Part shown: one piece after another, positions 27,550-35,299 of the stretch
How the letters are laid out: each line of letters starts with the position of its first letter
How positions within the stretch are numbered: position 1 is the stretch's first letter
NCBI GenBank assembly: GCA_044507625.1
Contig: JBIQJE010000003.1
Coordinates: 248,001-312,000 of the forward strand
DNA length: 64,000 bases
Source: Hyphomicrobium_A sp044507625
Lineage (GTDB): Bacteria > Pseudomonadota > Alphaproteobacteria > Rhizobiales > Hyphomicrobiaceae
Direction of reading: 5' to 3'
Notes under the pieces: generated by a model
Database searches by the model: none
What the model was told of the DNA's origin: nothing
The model's input: the letters and a program-made list of their open reading frames with translations, nothing else
Program-made: the position numbers and the translations under genes

Positions 27550-27869
27550 CCAACCTGCCTACTCGCCCGCAGCCGGCACCGCAGCGCACCGGTAGTCTAA
27601 GCGCCTATAGTGGGCCGCGAGTTCCTTTGTATCCAGACATCCGCGTCCGCAACGTCGGCGCTCAGCGAACCTGAATGTTACGATTAGAGGTAAAGACTAC
27701 GGTGTGGATCGGCGAAGCCACGCGGATGCTCTCGCTCCCCGCCTGCACGGGTCTCCGGCGTGCAAGTCTGTGCGGTTTCGCACCAACAATCTCGCATGAC
27801 GACAGAACAACCTCCGTCGAGCGACGTTCATTCCTGTTGTTCTTCTCGGCTGACCCTTAGGCGTTCCCC
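27550..27869. promoter_or_regulatory. Divergent region between Crp/Fnr regulator and cytochrome/PQQ operon
   Basis: A 320-base gap expected to hold promoters in both directions. I looked for TTGA-N6-TCAA style half-sites and found none that is convincing. No gene is supported here. Confidence 0.4.
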
Positions 27870-28253
27870 ATGCCGCATCGCGTTATCGCCGCCGCGCTCG
27901 CTTTCCTTAGCTTGTCCAGCGTGCCGGGACTGGCGTCGCCGGATGGCGCTGCCGTCTATACCAGCGCCAGGTGCTTCGCCTGCCACGGCCAGATGGGGAA
28001 CGGCGGCGTCGGGCCCCGGCTGGCAGGGGATCGCATGCTCGCCATATCGCAGTTCGTCGCCGCGCGCATTCTGCTCGGGACGTCCGTCATGCCGGCGTTC
28101 TCCGACAACCTCAAGGACGAGGAGATTGCCGCCGTGGCGACCTACGTACGCACGAACTGGGGCAACCAGTTCGGAAGTGTTTCCGCTGCAGACGTGCAAG
28201 CGACGAGAAAGCTTCTCGGCATTGCGGAGCCTCGCACCGCCGGCTCAAAATAG
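27870..28253 (+). CDS. Periplasmic mono-heme cytochrome c
   Basis: A 127-residue protein with a signal peptide (MPHRVIAAALAFLSLSSVPG, cleaved near GLA) and one heme site CFACH at residues 35-39. A downstream Met in TSVMPAF is the likely sixth heme ligand. The tail matches class I cytochromes (LKDEEIAAVATYVRTNWGN). It is first in an operon with the PQQ dehydrogenase, 13 bases upstream, so it is a candidate electron acceptor for that enzyme or a link to the oxidase. Confidence 0.88.
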   Translation: MPHRVIAAALAFLSLSSVPGLASPDGAAVYTSARCFACHGQMGNGGVGPRLAGDRMLAISQFVAARILLGTSVMPAFSDNLKDEEIAAVATYVRTNWGNQFGSVSAADVQATRKLLGIAEPRTAGSK

Positions 28254-28266
28254 AAGGAAGCAGCTG

Positions 28267-30177
28267 ATGCTCTGCCGCCTCGGGCGATGTCTGCCATGCG
28301 CAGCTCTACTTCTCCTCACGGTCCCTGTCTGCGCGGCCGTCGACGCGCCGGCGCCATCTTCATCGCCTGATGCACGCGCGCCTAACGCCCCTGCCCCGAG
28401 CGGCACCGGAGCGCCCCCGGCGATAGAGCAGCTCGTCGGAGACAAGAACAATTGGGGCATGGCGGCGAAGGATTACGCCAACACCCGCTACAGTGAGCTC
28501 GACCAGATAAACGCGTCCAACGTTTCCCAGCTGCAGGTCGCTTGGATGTTCTCGCTAGGCCCCGCACGCGGGCAGGAAGCAGCACCGCTGGCCATCGACG
28601 GGGTTGTCTACGTTGTAGCGCCCTACGCCGGACCCAACCCGAACCAGGTCTTCGCGCTCGATCTCGCCAGCGGCGATCTCAAATGGTCCTACGCGCCAAA
28701 ACCGAATGCTGCCGCCGCTGGCATCGCCTGCTGCGACGTCGTCAGCCGCGGCCTGGCCTACGACAAGGGCAAGATCTTTCTCAACACCTTGGACGGGTAC
28801 TCGGTGGCCATCGATGCGGCGACAGGCAAGGAGCTCTGGCACACCCGGCTCGGCGATATCAACAAGGGCGAGACGATCACGATGGCGCCCGTCGTCGTGA
28901 AGGGCAAGGTGCTGGTGGGGAACAGCGGTGGTGAATACGGCGCGCGCGGCTGGCTCGCCGCGGTCGATGAGAACAGCGGGAAGATCCTATGGCGCGCGTA
29001 CTCGACCGGCCCCGACTCCGAGGTCCTCATCGGAAGCGATTTCAAGGCGCCTTATGCTTGGATGAGCGGCAAGGACATGGGCGTGAAGAGCTGGCCGCCG
29101 GACAAATGGAAAGTGGGCGGCGGCAACGCGTGGGGCTGGATCTCCTATGATCCCGAGCTGAACCTCATCTATTACGGGACGGGAAATCCGGGCGCCTGGA
29201 ACCATGAGACGCGGCCCGGCGACAATCTCTGGAGCTGCGCCATCTTCGCGCGCAACCCCGACACGGGGATGGCCAAATGGGCCTACCAGATCGGCCCCCA
29301 CGACCTGTGGGACTATGACGAGATCAACGAGAACGTCCTGGTTGATCTGCCCCTCAACAACCAGGTCCGCAAAGTCCTCATCCATCCCGGTCGCAACGGC
29401 TACATGTACGTGCTCGACCGTGCGACTGGCGAGGTTCTGTCCGCCGACGCCTTCGACACCGTGAATACGATCAGCTCGATCGACTTGAAGAGCGGCCGGC
29501 CGGTGCTCAACGACAGCCTCACGCCGCACGTTGGCCGGACGGTCCGCAACGTATGTCCCGCCTCACCGGGCGCGAAGGACTGGCAGCCTTCGGCGTGGTC
29601 GCCGCGCACCAAGCTGCTCTACGTTCCCCACCAGCACCTATGCATGAATTTCCTCACCGGCGACGTCGGATACATCGCTGGAACGCCATACGTTGGCGCC
29701 GAGGTCGACATGTTCTCGGGGCCCGGCGGCCACCGCGGGGAATTCATGGCCTGGAACCCCGTCGAAAAGAAAAAAGTCTGGGCGATTACCGAGCAGCTTC
29801 CCGTCTGGAGCGGCGCCCTCGTGACCAAGGGCGACATCGTCTTTTATGGGACGATGGACCGCTGGTTTAAGGCTGTCGACGCGAACAGCGGAAAGGTTCT
29901 CTGGCAGTTTCGCGCCGGTTCGGGATTCATCGGTCAGCCGACGACATTCGCAGGCGCCGATGGACGCCAGTACGTCGCCATCATGTCTGGCGTCGGCGGT
30001 TGGTCCGGTGCGATCGCGGTCGCGAAGATTGATCCGCGCGTACGCAATGGCGCCCTGGGGTTTACCGGAGCGATGCAGGATCTGCCGGCGTATACCGCCG
30101 GCGGCGCAACGCTGCTGGTGTTCGCTCTGCCCACAAACAAGCGCGATACGGCTGATATCGCAGCCCCGCCCAAATGA
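28267..30177 (+). CDS. PQQ-dependent alcohol dehydrogenase with lanthanide-type active site
   Basis: A 636-residue periplasmic quinoprotein (signal peptide to about residue 24) of the methanol/ethanol dehydrogenase family with the eight-bladed W-motif propeller. The vicinal disulfide is Cys155-Cys156. Metal ligands are Glu223 and Asn307 and the catalytic base is Asp349. The spacings E-N 84 and N-D 42 equal those of MxaF (E177, N261, D303). Asp351, two residues after the catalytic Asp (WDYDEINE), is the extra ligand typical of lanthanide enzymes such as XoxF, where MxaF has Ala. It would oxidise primary alcohols and pass electrons to cytochrome c. I start it at 28267, where the signal peptide begins; the frame is open upstream through the previous gene. 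Confidence 0.9.
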   Translation: MLCRLGRCLPCAALLLLTVPVCAAVDAPAPSSSPDARAPNAPAPSGTGAPPAIEQLVGDKNNWGMAAKDYANTRYSELDQINASNVSQLQVAWMFSLGPARGQEAAPLAIDGVVYVVAPYAGPNPNQVFALDLASGDLKWSYAPKPNAAAAGIACCDVVSRGLAYDKGKIFLNTLDGYSVAIDAATGKELWHTRLGDINKGETITMAPVVVKGKVLVGNSGGEYGARGWLAAVDENSGKILWRAYSTGPDSEVLIGSDFKAPYAWMSGKDMGVKSWPPDKWKVGGGNAWGWISYDPELNLIYYGTGNPGAWNHETRPGDNLWSCAIFARNPDTGMAKWAYQIGPHDLWDYDEINENVLVDLPLNNQVRKVLIHPGRNGYMYVLDRATGEVLSADAFDTVNTISSIDLKSGRPVLNDSLTPHVGRTVRNVCPASPGAKDWQPSAWSPRTKLLYVPHQHLCMNFLTGDVGYIAGTPYVGAEVDMFSGPGGHRGEFMAWNPVEKKKVWAITEQLPVWSGALVTKGDIVFYGTMDRWFKAVDANSGKVLWQFRAGSGFIGQPTTFAGADGRQYVAIMSGVGGWSGAIAVAKIDPRVRNGALGFTGAMQDLPAYTAGGATLLVFALPTNKRDTADIAAPPK

Positions 30178-30183
30178 GGGGTG

Positions 30184-30831
30184 ATGAACATGCCGGCACA
30201 CTTCTCTAGATCTCCCGTCCGCATAACCCTCTTGGCTTTGGGAATAGCTACAGGCTTAGCGATCGGATCGCTTTCCGGCTCCGCGCAAGACGGTCCCGCG
30301 CTCGGAACGTCCAAAAACGATGGCGGCGGAGCGCCCGCGCAGAACGATGCCCCATCGCCCGACCGGCTTATCGACGTTCCGATGGTCAATCTCACGCCCG
30401 GTGCGGTGGATGTTCGTCCGAAGCTTGCAATTCCCAACCTTGACGCCGACGCCGCACAGCGGGGACTGCAGTACTTCACAAACTTCAATTGCGTGGGATG
30501 TCACATGCCGAATGGCGGCGGCGGCATGGGCCCTGCACTCAGCTTTCGACCTTTCATCTACGGCGATCGCCCCGAGAACATTTACCTCTCGATCCACCAG
30601 GGGCGGCCGAACGGCATGCCCGCATGGGGCACTGTCATCCCTGAGAAGTTGATCTGGGATCTTGTCGCTTACGTCAGGAACATGAGCCAGGCGCCTGCAC
30701 AGGAATGGGGCACGACGACCTCCAAGACATCGCCGGCAATCGAGCAGGTCCCGAAGGAATTCAAGCCGGCGACCGCGCAGCCATGGAACTACACCCAGAA
30801 ATTCAGCAGCGGCCAGGCGCCAAACCCTTAG
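30184..30831 (+). CDS. Periplasmic cytochrome c following the PQQ dehydrogenase
   Basis: A protein of about 215 residues with an N-terminal export helix (VRITLLALGIATGLAIGSLS) and one heme site, CVGCH, about residues 104-108. A Met in NGMPAWG is a likely axial ligand. The N-terminal 90 residues and the tail have no other domain. It is likely the electron shuttle between the quinoprotein and the oxidase. The start could also be the GTG at 30181 or the ATG at 30190; I chose 30184 by its distance from GAGG. Confidence 0.85.
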   Translation: MNMPAHFSRSPVRITLLALGIATGLAIGSLSGSAQDGPALGTSKNDGGGAPAQNDAPSPDRLIDVPMVNLTPGAVDVRPKLAIPNLDADAAQRGLQYFTNFNCVGCHMPNGGGGMGPALSFRPFIYGDRPENIYLSIHQGRPNGMPAWGTVIPEKLIWDLVAYVRNMSQAPAQEWGTTTSKTSPAIEQVPKEFKPATAQPWNYTQKFSSGQAPNP

Positions 30832-30846
30832 CTCGGGAGGGCAGTC

Positions 30847-31884
30847 GTGCGCAGTCACACTCGACATCCCGGCAATGCTGTGCAGGCGCTCCCATACCTC
30901 GCTGCCATTCTCTATTCGACGTCGGCACGAGCGGATGCACCCCTGGGTTACCTCAGCGGCAACGGACCCCGCAATGTCAGCCACCTCACCTGGGGCTTGC
31001 TTCTCATATCGATCATCGTCTTCGTGATCGTCATTGCCATTCTCCTGATTGCACTTTGGCGAGGATGGTGGCAGCCGAAGATCACGTTGCCCGGGACCGC
31101 CCCGGTCTCTGATCCGCCCGGAGGCGTGCGGGCGATCTATACCGGATTGGTCATCTCGGCCTTGGTGTTGTTCGGTGTCACCGTCTGGACCGTCGCAACG
31201 ATTGCCGGCATCGCCAGTCCGCCGCGGAAGCCTCGATTGACCATCGAAGTGACAGCACGGCTATGGTGGTGGGACGTGCGTTACCTCGCCGATGACCCCA
31301 CTCAAATATTCACCACCGCCAACGAGATCCACATCCCGGTCGGCGAGCCGGTGTCGATCGTGTTGAAGAGCCCGGGGGTCATCCATTCCTTCTGGGTCCC
31401 AAGGCTGAGCGGGAAAACCGATCTCATCCCAGGCCAGACCAACGTGACCTGGCTCGAGGCCGATGCCCCCGGAATCTATCGTGGCCAGTGTGCGGAATAC
31501 TGCGGGCTTCAGCACGCGCACATGGGCATGGAAGTGATTGCATCGCCGGAGCCGCGTTTCACGGAGTGGCGGCGCAAACAGCTCCTGCCCGCGCAAACAC
31601 CAACGGCTGAGACGGCAAAGCTGGGCAGAGCCGTGTTCATGCAGCGGTGCAGCATATGCCACGCCATCCGCGGCACGCCCGCCGGAGGCGTGGTCGGACC
31701 GGACCTCACCCACCTGATGAGCCGGCGCACGCTGGCCGCGGCGACCCTGCCGAACCGGCCCGGCTTTCTGTCAGGCTGGATCGCGGATCCCCAGCACATA
31801 AAGCCGGGTGCGAAGATGCCGATGGCGAGCCTGTCGGGACCAGAGCTCAACCAGGTGAGGGATTACCTACAGACGCTGCAATAG
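30847..31884 (+). CDS. coxM: Cytochrome c oxidase subunit II with fused cytochrome c (caa3/CoxM type)
   Basis: A 345-residue subunit with two membrane helices (about 48-70 and 97-120), a cupredoxin domain with complete CuA ligands (His180, Cys215, Glu217, Cys219, His223, Met226) and a C-terminal cytochrome c domain with CSICH at 268-272. The fusion defines caa3-type enzymes, which take electrons from c-type carriers directly. Start is GTG. Gene order II-I-III with extra small genes resembles coxMNOP of Bradyrhizobium; the symbol is by that analogy. Confidence 0.88.
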   Translation: MRSHTRHPGNAVQALPYLAAILYSTSARADAPLGYLSGNGPRNVSHLTWGLLLISIIVFVIVIAILLIALWRGWWQPKITLPGTAPVSDPPGGVRAIYTGLVISALVLFGVTVWTVATIAGIASPPRKPRLTIEVTARLWWWDVRYLADDPTQIFTTANEIHIPVGEPVSIVLKSPGVIHSFWVPRLSGKTDLIPGQTNVTWLEADAPGIYRGQCAEYCGLQHAHMGMEVIASPEPRFTEWRRKQLLPAQTPTAETAKLGRAVFMQRCSICHAIRGTPAGGVVGPDLTHLMSRRTLAAATLPNRPGFLSGWIADPQHIKPGAKMPMASLSGPELNQVRDYLQTLQ

Positions 31885-31895
31885 GCGGGTGAGCC

Positions 31896-33839
31896 ATGTC
31901 AGACGCAGACTACTTCCGTGCACCGGTACTGGCCAACGACACGCAGGCGCTGCGCCGGCGCCTTGAAAAGCTTTGGGAGGGCGAGCCTGGGATCCGAGGG
32001 TGGCTGTCCACCGTCGACCACAAGACACTCGGCATCCGATATATCGTGACCGCATTCATCTTCCTGGCGCTCGGCGGTGTCGAAGCGCTGATCATGCGCC
32101 TTCAGCTTGCGCAACCGAACCAGTCTCTGCTGTCTCCCGAGCAATACAACGAGCTGTTCAGCATCCATGGGATCACGATGATCCTGTGGTATGCGCTGCC
32201 GATACTGACGGGGTTCAGCGTTTATCTGCAGCCTCTGATCCTGGGCACGCGCGACATGGCGATGCCGCGTCTCAACGCCTTCACCTATTGGGTGTTTCTC
32301 TTTTCCGGCGCGTTCCTCTACGCAAGCTTTCTCGTCGGTGCCGTGCCGAACGCGGGCTGGTTCAACTATGTGCCGCTCTCGTCCGAGGCGAGCGACCCAG
32401 GTTTCAATATCGACTTCTACGCGTTCGCCAACATTCTCCTGGGCATTTCGACCACGCTCTCAGCGATCAATTTCATCGTGACGATCCTCAGCATGCGCGC
32501 GCCCGGCATGTCGATCAATCGCATGCCGATCATGAGCTGGGGCACGCTGACCATCTCCGTCGGGAGCGTTCTGTCGGTGCCGGCCGTCAGTCTTGCCTTT
32601 TTCCTGCTTTGGCTCGACAGGCGCTTTGGCACTCAGTTCTTTAAGCCTGAAAGCGGCGGTCATCCGCTTCTATGGCAGCACCTGTTCTGGATGTGGGGCC
32701 ATCCCTGGGTCTACATCATCGTGCTGCCTGGGCTGAGCATGGTCTCGCAAGCGCTTCCGGTGCTCTGCCGGCGGCCGCTTGTCGGATTTTCACTGGTGGC
32801 GCTCGCAACGGTGCTGACGATGATGCTCGGCTATGGCGTCTGGCTGCATCACATGTTCGCGACCGGATTGCCCAACATCTCACTCGGCTTCTTCAGCGCC
32901 GTATCGATCATCATCGCGCTCCCGAGCGGCGTGGCTCTTTTCGCTTGGCTTGCCACCATTTGGTCGGGGCGCCCGGTCTTCACCACGAGCTTTCTCTATT
33001 TTGCCGGGTTCATCGTCGTGTTCGTCATTGGCGGCCTGTCGGGATTCATGACGGGATCGGTTCCGACGGATTGGCAGCTCCACGACACCTACTTCGTCGT
33101 CGCGCACATCCACTACGTGCTGATCGGCTGGAATCTCTTTCCGGTGCTCGGCGCCCTTTACTTCTGGTTCCCCAAAATGTCGGGCCGGCTTCTCGACGAA
33201 CGGCTGGGAAAATGGAGCTTCTGGCTCACGTTTCTCGGCATGAACATCGCCTTCTTCCCGATGCACCTGCTTGGCCTGAGAGGCATGCCGCGCCGCATCT
33301 ATACGTATCCCTCCGCGATGGGGTGGGACACGACCAATCTCATCGTCACGATCGGCGCTTTTGCGCTGGCAGTCGGACTGCTGCTGACGCTCATCAACGT
33401 AGTTCGGTCGCTACGCCACGGCGTCCTTGCCGGTGCGAACCCGTGGGACGGCGACGGCCTCGAATGGTCCGTCCCCTCACCGCCCCCGCCCTATAACTTC
33501 GCTGTCATCCCGATGATCGCCAGCCGAACGCCCCTGTGGGAGCAGCCGCTCTCGAAGAGGTCCGAGCTCTCCTCGCTCACCTATGGCTACGCGCTCGATC
33601 AAGGTAAGGAGGCGCTCAGCACCACGGTGCTCGACGCCATGCCCAAAGCAATCGTGAAAATGCCGGAGGACAGTCTGGCACCGTTTCTTTTGTCGGTCGT
33701 CCTCACGATCCTGTTCGCCGCGCTGATGATCCAGAGTTGGTGGCTTGTGATCCTGGGCGGGCTCGTCGGCCTCTCGATCACGATCGGATGGCTATGGCCG
33801 CGCCGCAAGCTGGCGCAGACAGCCGGGACGCTGCCATGA
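31896..33839 (+). CDS. coxN: Cytochrome c oxidase subunit I (CoxN type)
   Basis: A 647-residue catalytic subunit. The low-spin heme ligand is His91 (HGITMILWY), the CuB ligands are His269 and His318-His319, and the cross-link tyrosine is Tyr273 in GHPWVY. Distal heme ligands lie in LHDTYFVVAHIHYVL. The proton-channel Glu of A1-type oxidases (HPEVY) is Trp271 here, and the Tyr-Ser pair of A2 enzymes (YSHPxV) is Trp-Gly. An Asp (Asp120, before MAMPRLNAFTYW) remains in the region of the D-channel mouth. It extends about 100 residues beyond the usual twelve helices. Its stop overlaps the subunit III start as ATGA. Confidence 0.9.
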   Translation: MSDADYFRAPVLANDTQALRRRLEKLWEGEPGIRGWLSTVDHKTLGIRYIVTAFIFLALGGVEALIMRLQLAQPNQSLLSPEQYNELFSIHGITMILWYALPILTGFSVYLQPLILGTRDMAMPRLNAFTYWVFLFSGAFLYASFLVGAVPNAGWFNYVPLSSEASDPGFNIDFYAFANILLGISTTLSAINFIVTILSMRAPGMSINRMPIMSWGTLTISVGSVLSVPAVSLAFFLLWLDRRFGTQFFKPESGGHPLLWQHLFWMWGHPWVYIIVLPGLSMVSQALPVLCRRPLVGFSLVALATVLTMMLGYGVWLHHMFATGLPNISLGFFSAVSIIIALPSGVALFAWLATIWSGRPVFTTSFLYFAGFIVVFVIGGLSGFMTGSVPTDWQLHDTYFVVAHIHYVLIGWNLFPVLGALYFWFPKMSGRLLDERLGKWSFWLTFLGMNIAFFPMHLLGLRGMPRRIYTYPSAMGWDTTNLIVTIGAFALAVGLLLTLINVVRSLRHGVLAGANPWDGDGLEWSVPSPPPPYNFAVIPMIASRTPLWEQPLSKRSELSSLTYGYALDQGKEALSTTVLDAMPKAIVKMPEDSLAPFLLSVVLTILFAALMIQSWWLVILGGLVGLSITIGWLWPRRKLAQTAGTLP

Positions 33840-34444
33840 CGACGCAACACATCGTCATAGGAGCTGAGAAGCTGCCTGTTGGCAGCATCGGCACATCAGC
33901 GCCGGGCTGGTGGGGCATCATCGCGGGCATCGTCACCGAGGCCGCCCTCTTCGGATACCTGCTCTTCAGCTACGCCTATCTGGCGGCACAGCCGCATTCG
34001 AGCGCTTGGCCTTCCGAGCCCCCCAGCCTTTCGCTGGCGGGGCCCAACACAATCATTCTTTTGCTCAGCAGCGTGGCTGTCTGGCTAGGGGAACGGGCTG
34101 TCCGCCAGAACAAGCCTCGCACGCAACTGATCGGCTTGTGCGCCGGCGCACTTCTGGGTCTCATCTTCGTTGCCATGCAGCTCGTTGAGTGGAAGTCCAA
34201 ACCGTTCACCCTCGCGTCAGGGCCATACGGCTCCTTGTTCTTCACGATCACCGGCTTTCACATGGCGCACGTGATCGCGGGCCTGCTGATGTTGGCCGCG
34301 CTCATCGCGTGGTCGTCGCGAAGGTACTTCGATGAAACACGCCACGCGGCCATCTCCATCGGCGCCATCTATTGGCATTTCGTCGATGCCGTTTGGCTGG
34401 CGGTCTTCTTCACCCTCTACCTCACACCGTACATGAGAGCTTGA
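33836..34444 (+). CDS. coxO: Cytochrome c oxidase subunit III (CoxO type)
   Basis: A 202-residue five-helix subunit III (WWGIIAGIVTEAALFGYLLF; FHMAHVIAGLLMLAALIAW; YWHFVDAVWLAVFFTLYL). The His-Val-Asp-x-V-W motif near the end is standard. Start at 33836 overlaps the subunit I stop; stop overlaps the next ATG as TGATG, so the three genes are translationally coupled. Confidence 0.88.
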   Translation: MTTQHIVIGAEKLPVGSIGTSAPGWWGIIAGIVTEAALFGYLLFSYAYLAAQPHSSAWPSEPPSLSLAGPNTIILLLSSVAVWLGERAVRQNKPRTQLIGLCAGALLGLIFVAMQLVEWKSKPFTLASGPYGSLFFTITGFHMAHVIAGLLMLAALIAWSSRRYFDETRHAAISIGAIYWHFVDAVWLAVFFTLYLTPYMRA

Positions 34445-34869
34445 TGGCGAACGAATTGATCAGCCCGCAGGACGCACATCCGGCCCTCCATCAGCACCGG
34501 GTGCATTGGGCCATCCTCTTGCTCGGTTTCGTGGCCGCGCCGATCGCTTGGGTGAGCGACCTCACAATGAAATATGGTGTCACCAGCGTTGCCTGCTCTT
34601 CGGGGGCGGCCAGCCCGCCTCAATGGATCTTCCCCATCCTTTATGGGTTTGATGCCCTGGCGCTCGCGATCGTCATTCTCGCTGCCACGCTCTCCTATAG
34701 GAACTGGAGGAAGACGCGAACGGAATCCCGCGGCGACGTCCACGAGCTCGCCGAGATCGGAGAGGGGCGAACGCGCTTTATGTCCCTCTGGGGAATGCTG
34801 TTCGGCATCGCTTTCGGCGCCGCCATAATATTTGGCGTCGTCGTCAACATAGGCCTGAGTGCATGTTGA
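34444..34869 (+). CDS. Three-helix membrane protein of the oxidase operon
   Basis: A 141-residue protein with three predicted helices (about residues 24-44, 62-84, 113-136) and a soluble basic/acidic loop between the second and third. I do not recognise a family. By position it corresponds to coxP of Bradyrhizobium, but I could not confirm similarity. It overlaps its neighbours on both sides, which argues for a role in the oxidase, such as an accessory subunit or assembly factor. Confidence 0.7.
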   Translation: MANELISPQDAHPALHQHRVHWAILLLGFVAAPIAWVSDLTMKYGVTSVACSSGAASPPQWIFPILYGFDALALAIVILAATLSYRNWRKTRTESRGDVHELAEIGEGRTRFMSLWGMLFGIAFGAAIIFGVVVNIGLSAC

Positions 34870-35225
34870 AGGGTGCGGGCATATTGGCTGGGCTTGTTTT
34901 GGCGCTTCCCCTGTGCGGTTGCGAGGACATCGGCCATGCCACGAGCGAAAGCGCCCAGCGCGGCGCACAAGTCATCATGCGATCGGGATGCGCAACGTGC
35001 CACACGATCCCCGGGATTCCCAACGCGGACGGCAGAGTCGGCCCTCCGCTTTCGCACTTTGGCGGGCAGCGGTTTATCGCCGGCACACTGCAAAACACCC
35101 ACGACAACCTTGTCCTGTGGCTGAAGGATCCGCAGGCCGTACTGCCGGGGAATGCGATGCCTAACGTGGGGCTTAGCGACGAGGAAGCGGCCGCCGTGGC
35201 CAGCTACCTCGAAACGCTGCAGTGA
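34863..35225 (+). CDS. Membrane-anchored mono-heme cytochrome c, last gene of the oxidase operon
   Basis: A 120-residue protein whose N-terminus has a lipobox-like end (LALPLCGC), so it is probably a lipoprotein. The heme site is CATCH at about residues 43-47, with a Met in NAMPNVG as likely second ligand. It overlaps the previous gene by seven bases. It could feed electrons to the CuA/cytochrome c subunit or belong to the complex. Confidence 0.85.
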   Translation: MLKGAGILAGLVLALPLCGCEDIGHATSESAQRGAQVIMRSGCATCHTIPGIPNADGRVGPPLSHFGGQRFIAGTLQNTHDNLVLWLKDPQAVLPGNAMPNVGLSDEEAAAVASYLETLQ

Positions 35226-35299
35226 CTTTGTCGCGGCCGACTACGCTAACAGCAGCGACTTGCGGCAACTGCGAACCGGCTTTCCGATAAGGTTCGGAT

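Noticed and set aside
27760..28266. Upstream extension of the PQQ dehydrogenase
   Set aside because: The extension overlaps the cytochrome c gene at 27870 in another frame; the signal peptide begins at 28267.
32697..32715. Reading the oxidase as a B-type (ba3) enzyme because the Glu is absent
   Set aside because: The fused CuA/cytochrome c subunit II, the subunit III gene, Asp before the MAMPRLN motif and overall length fit the A-type lineage.
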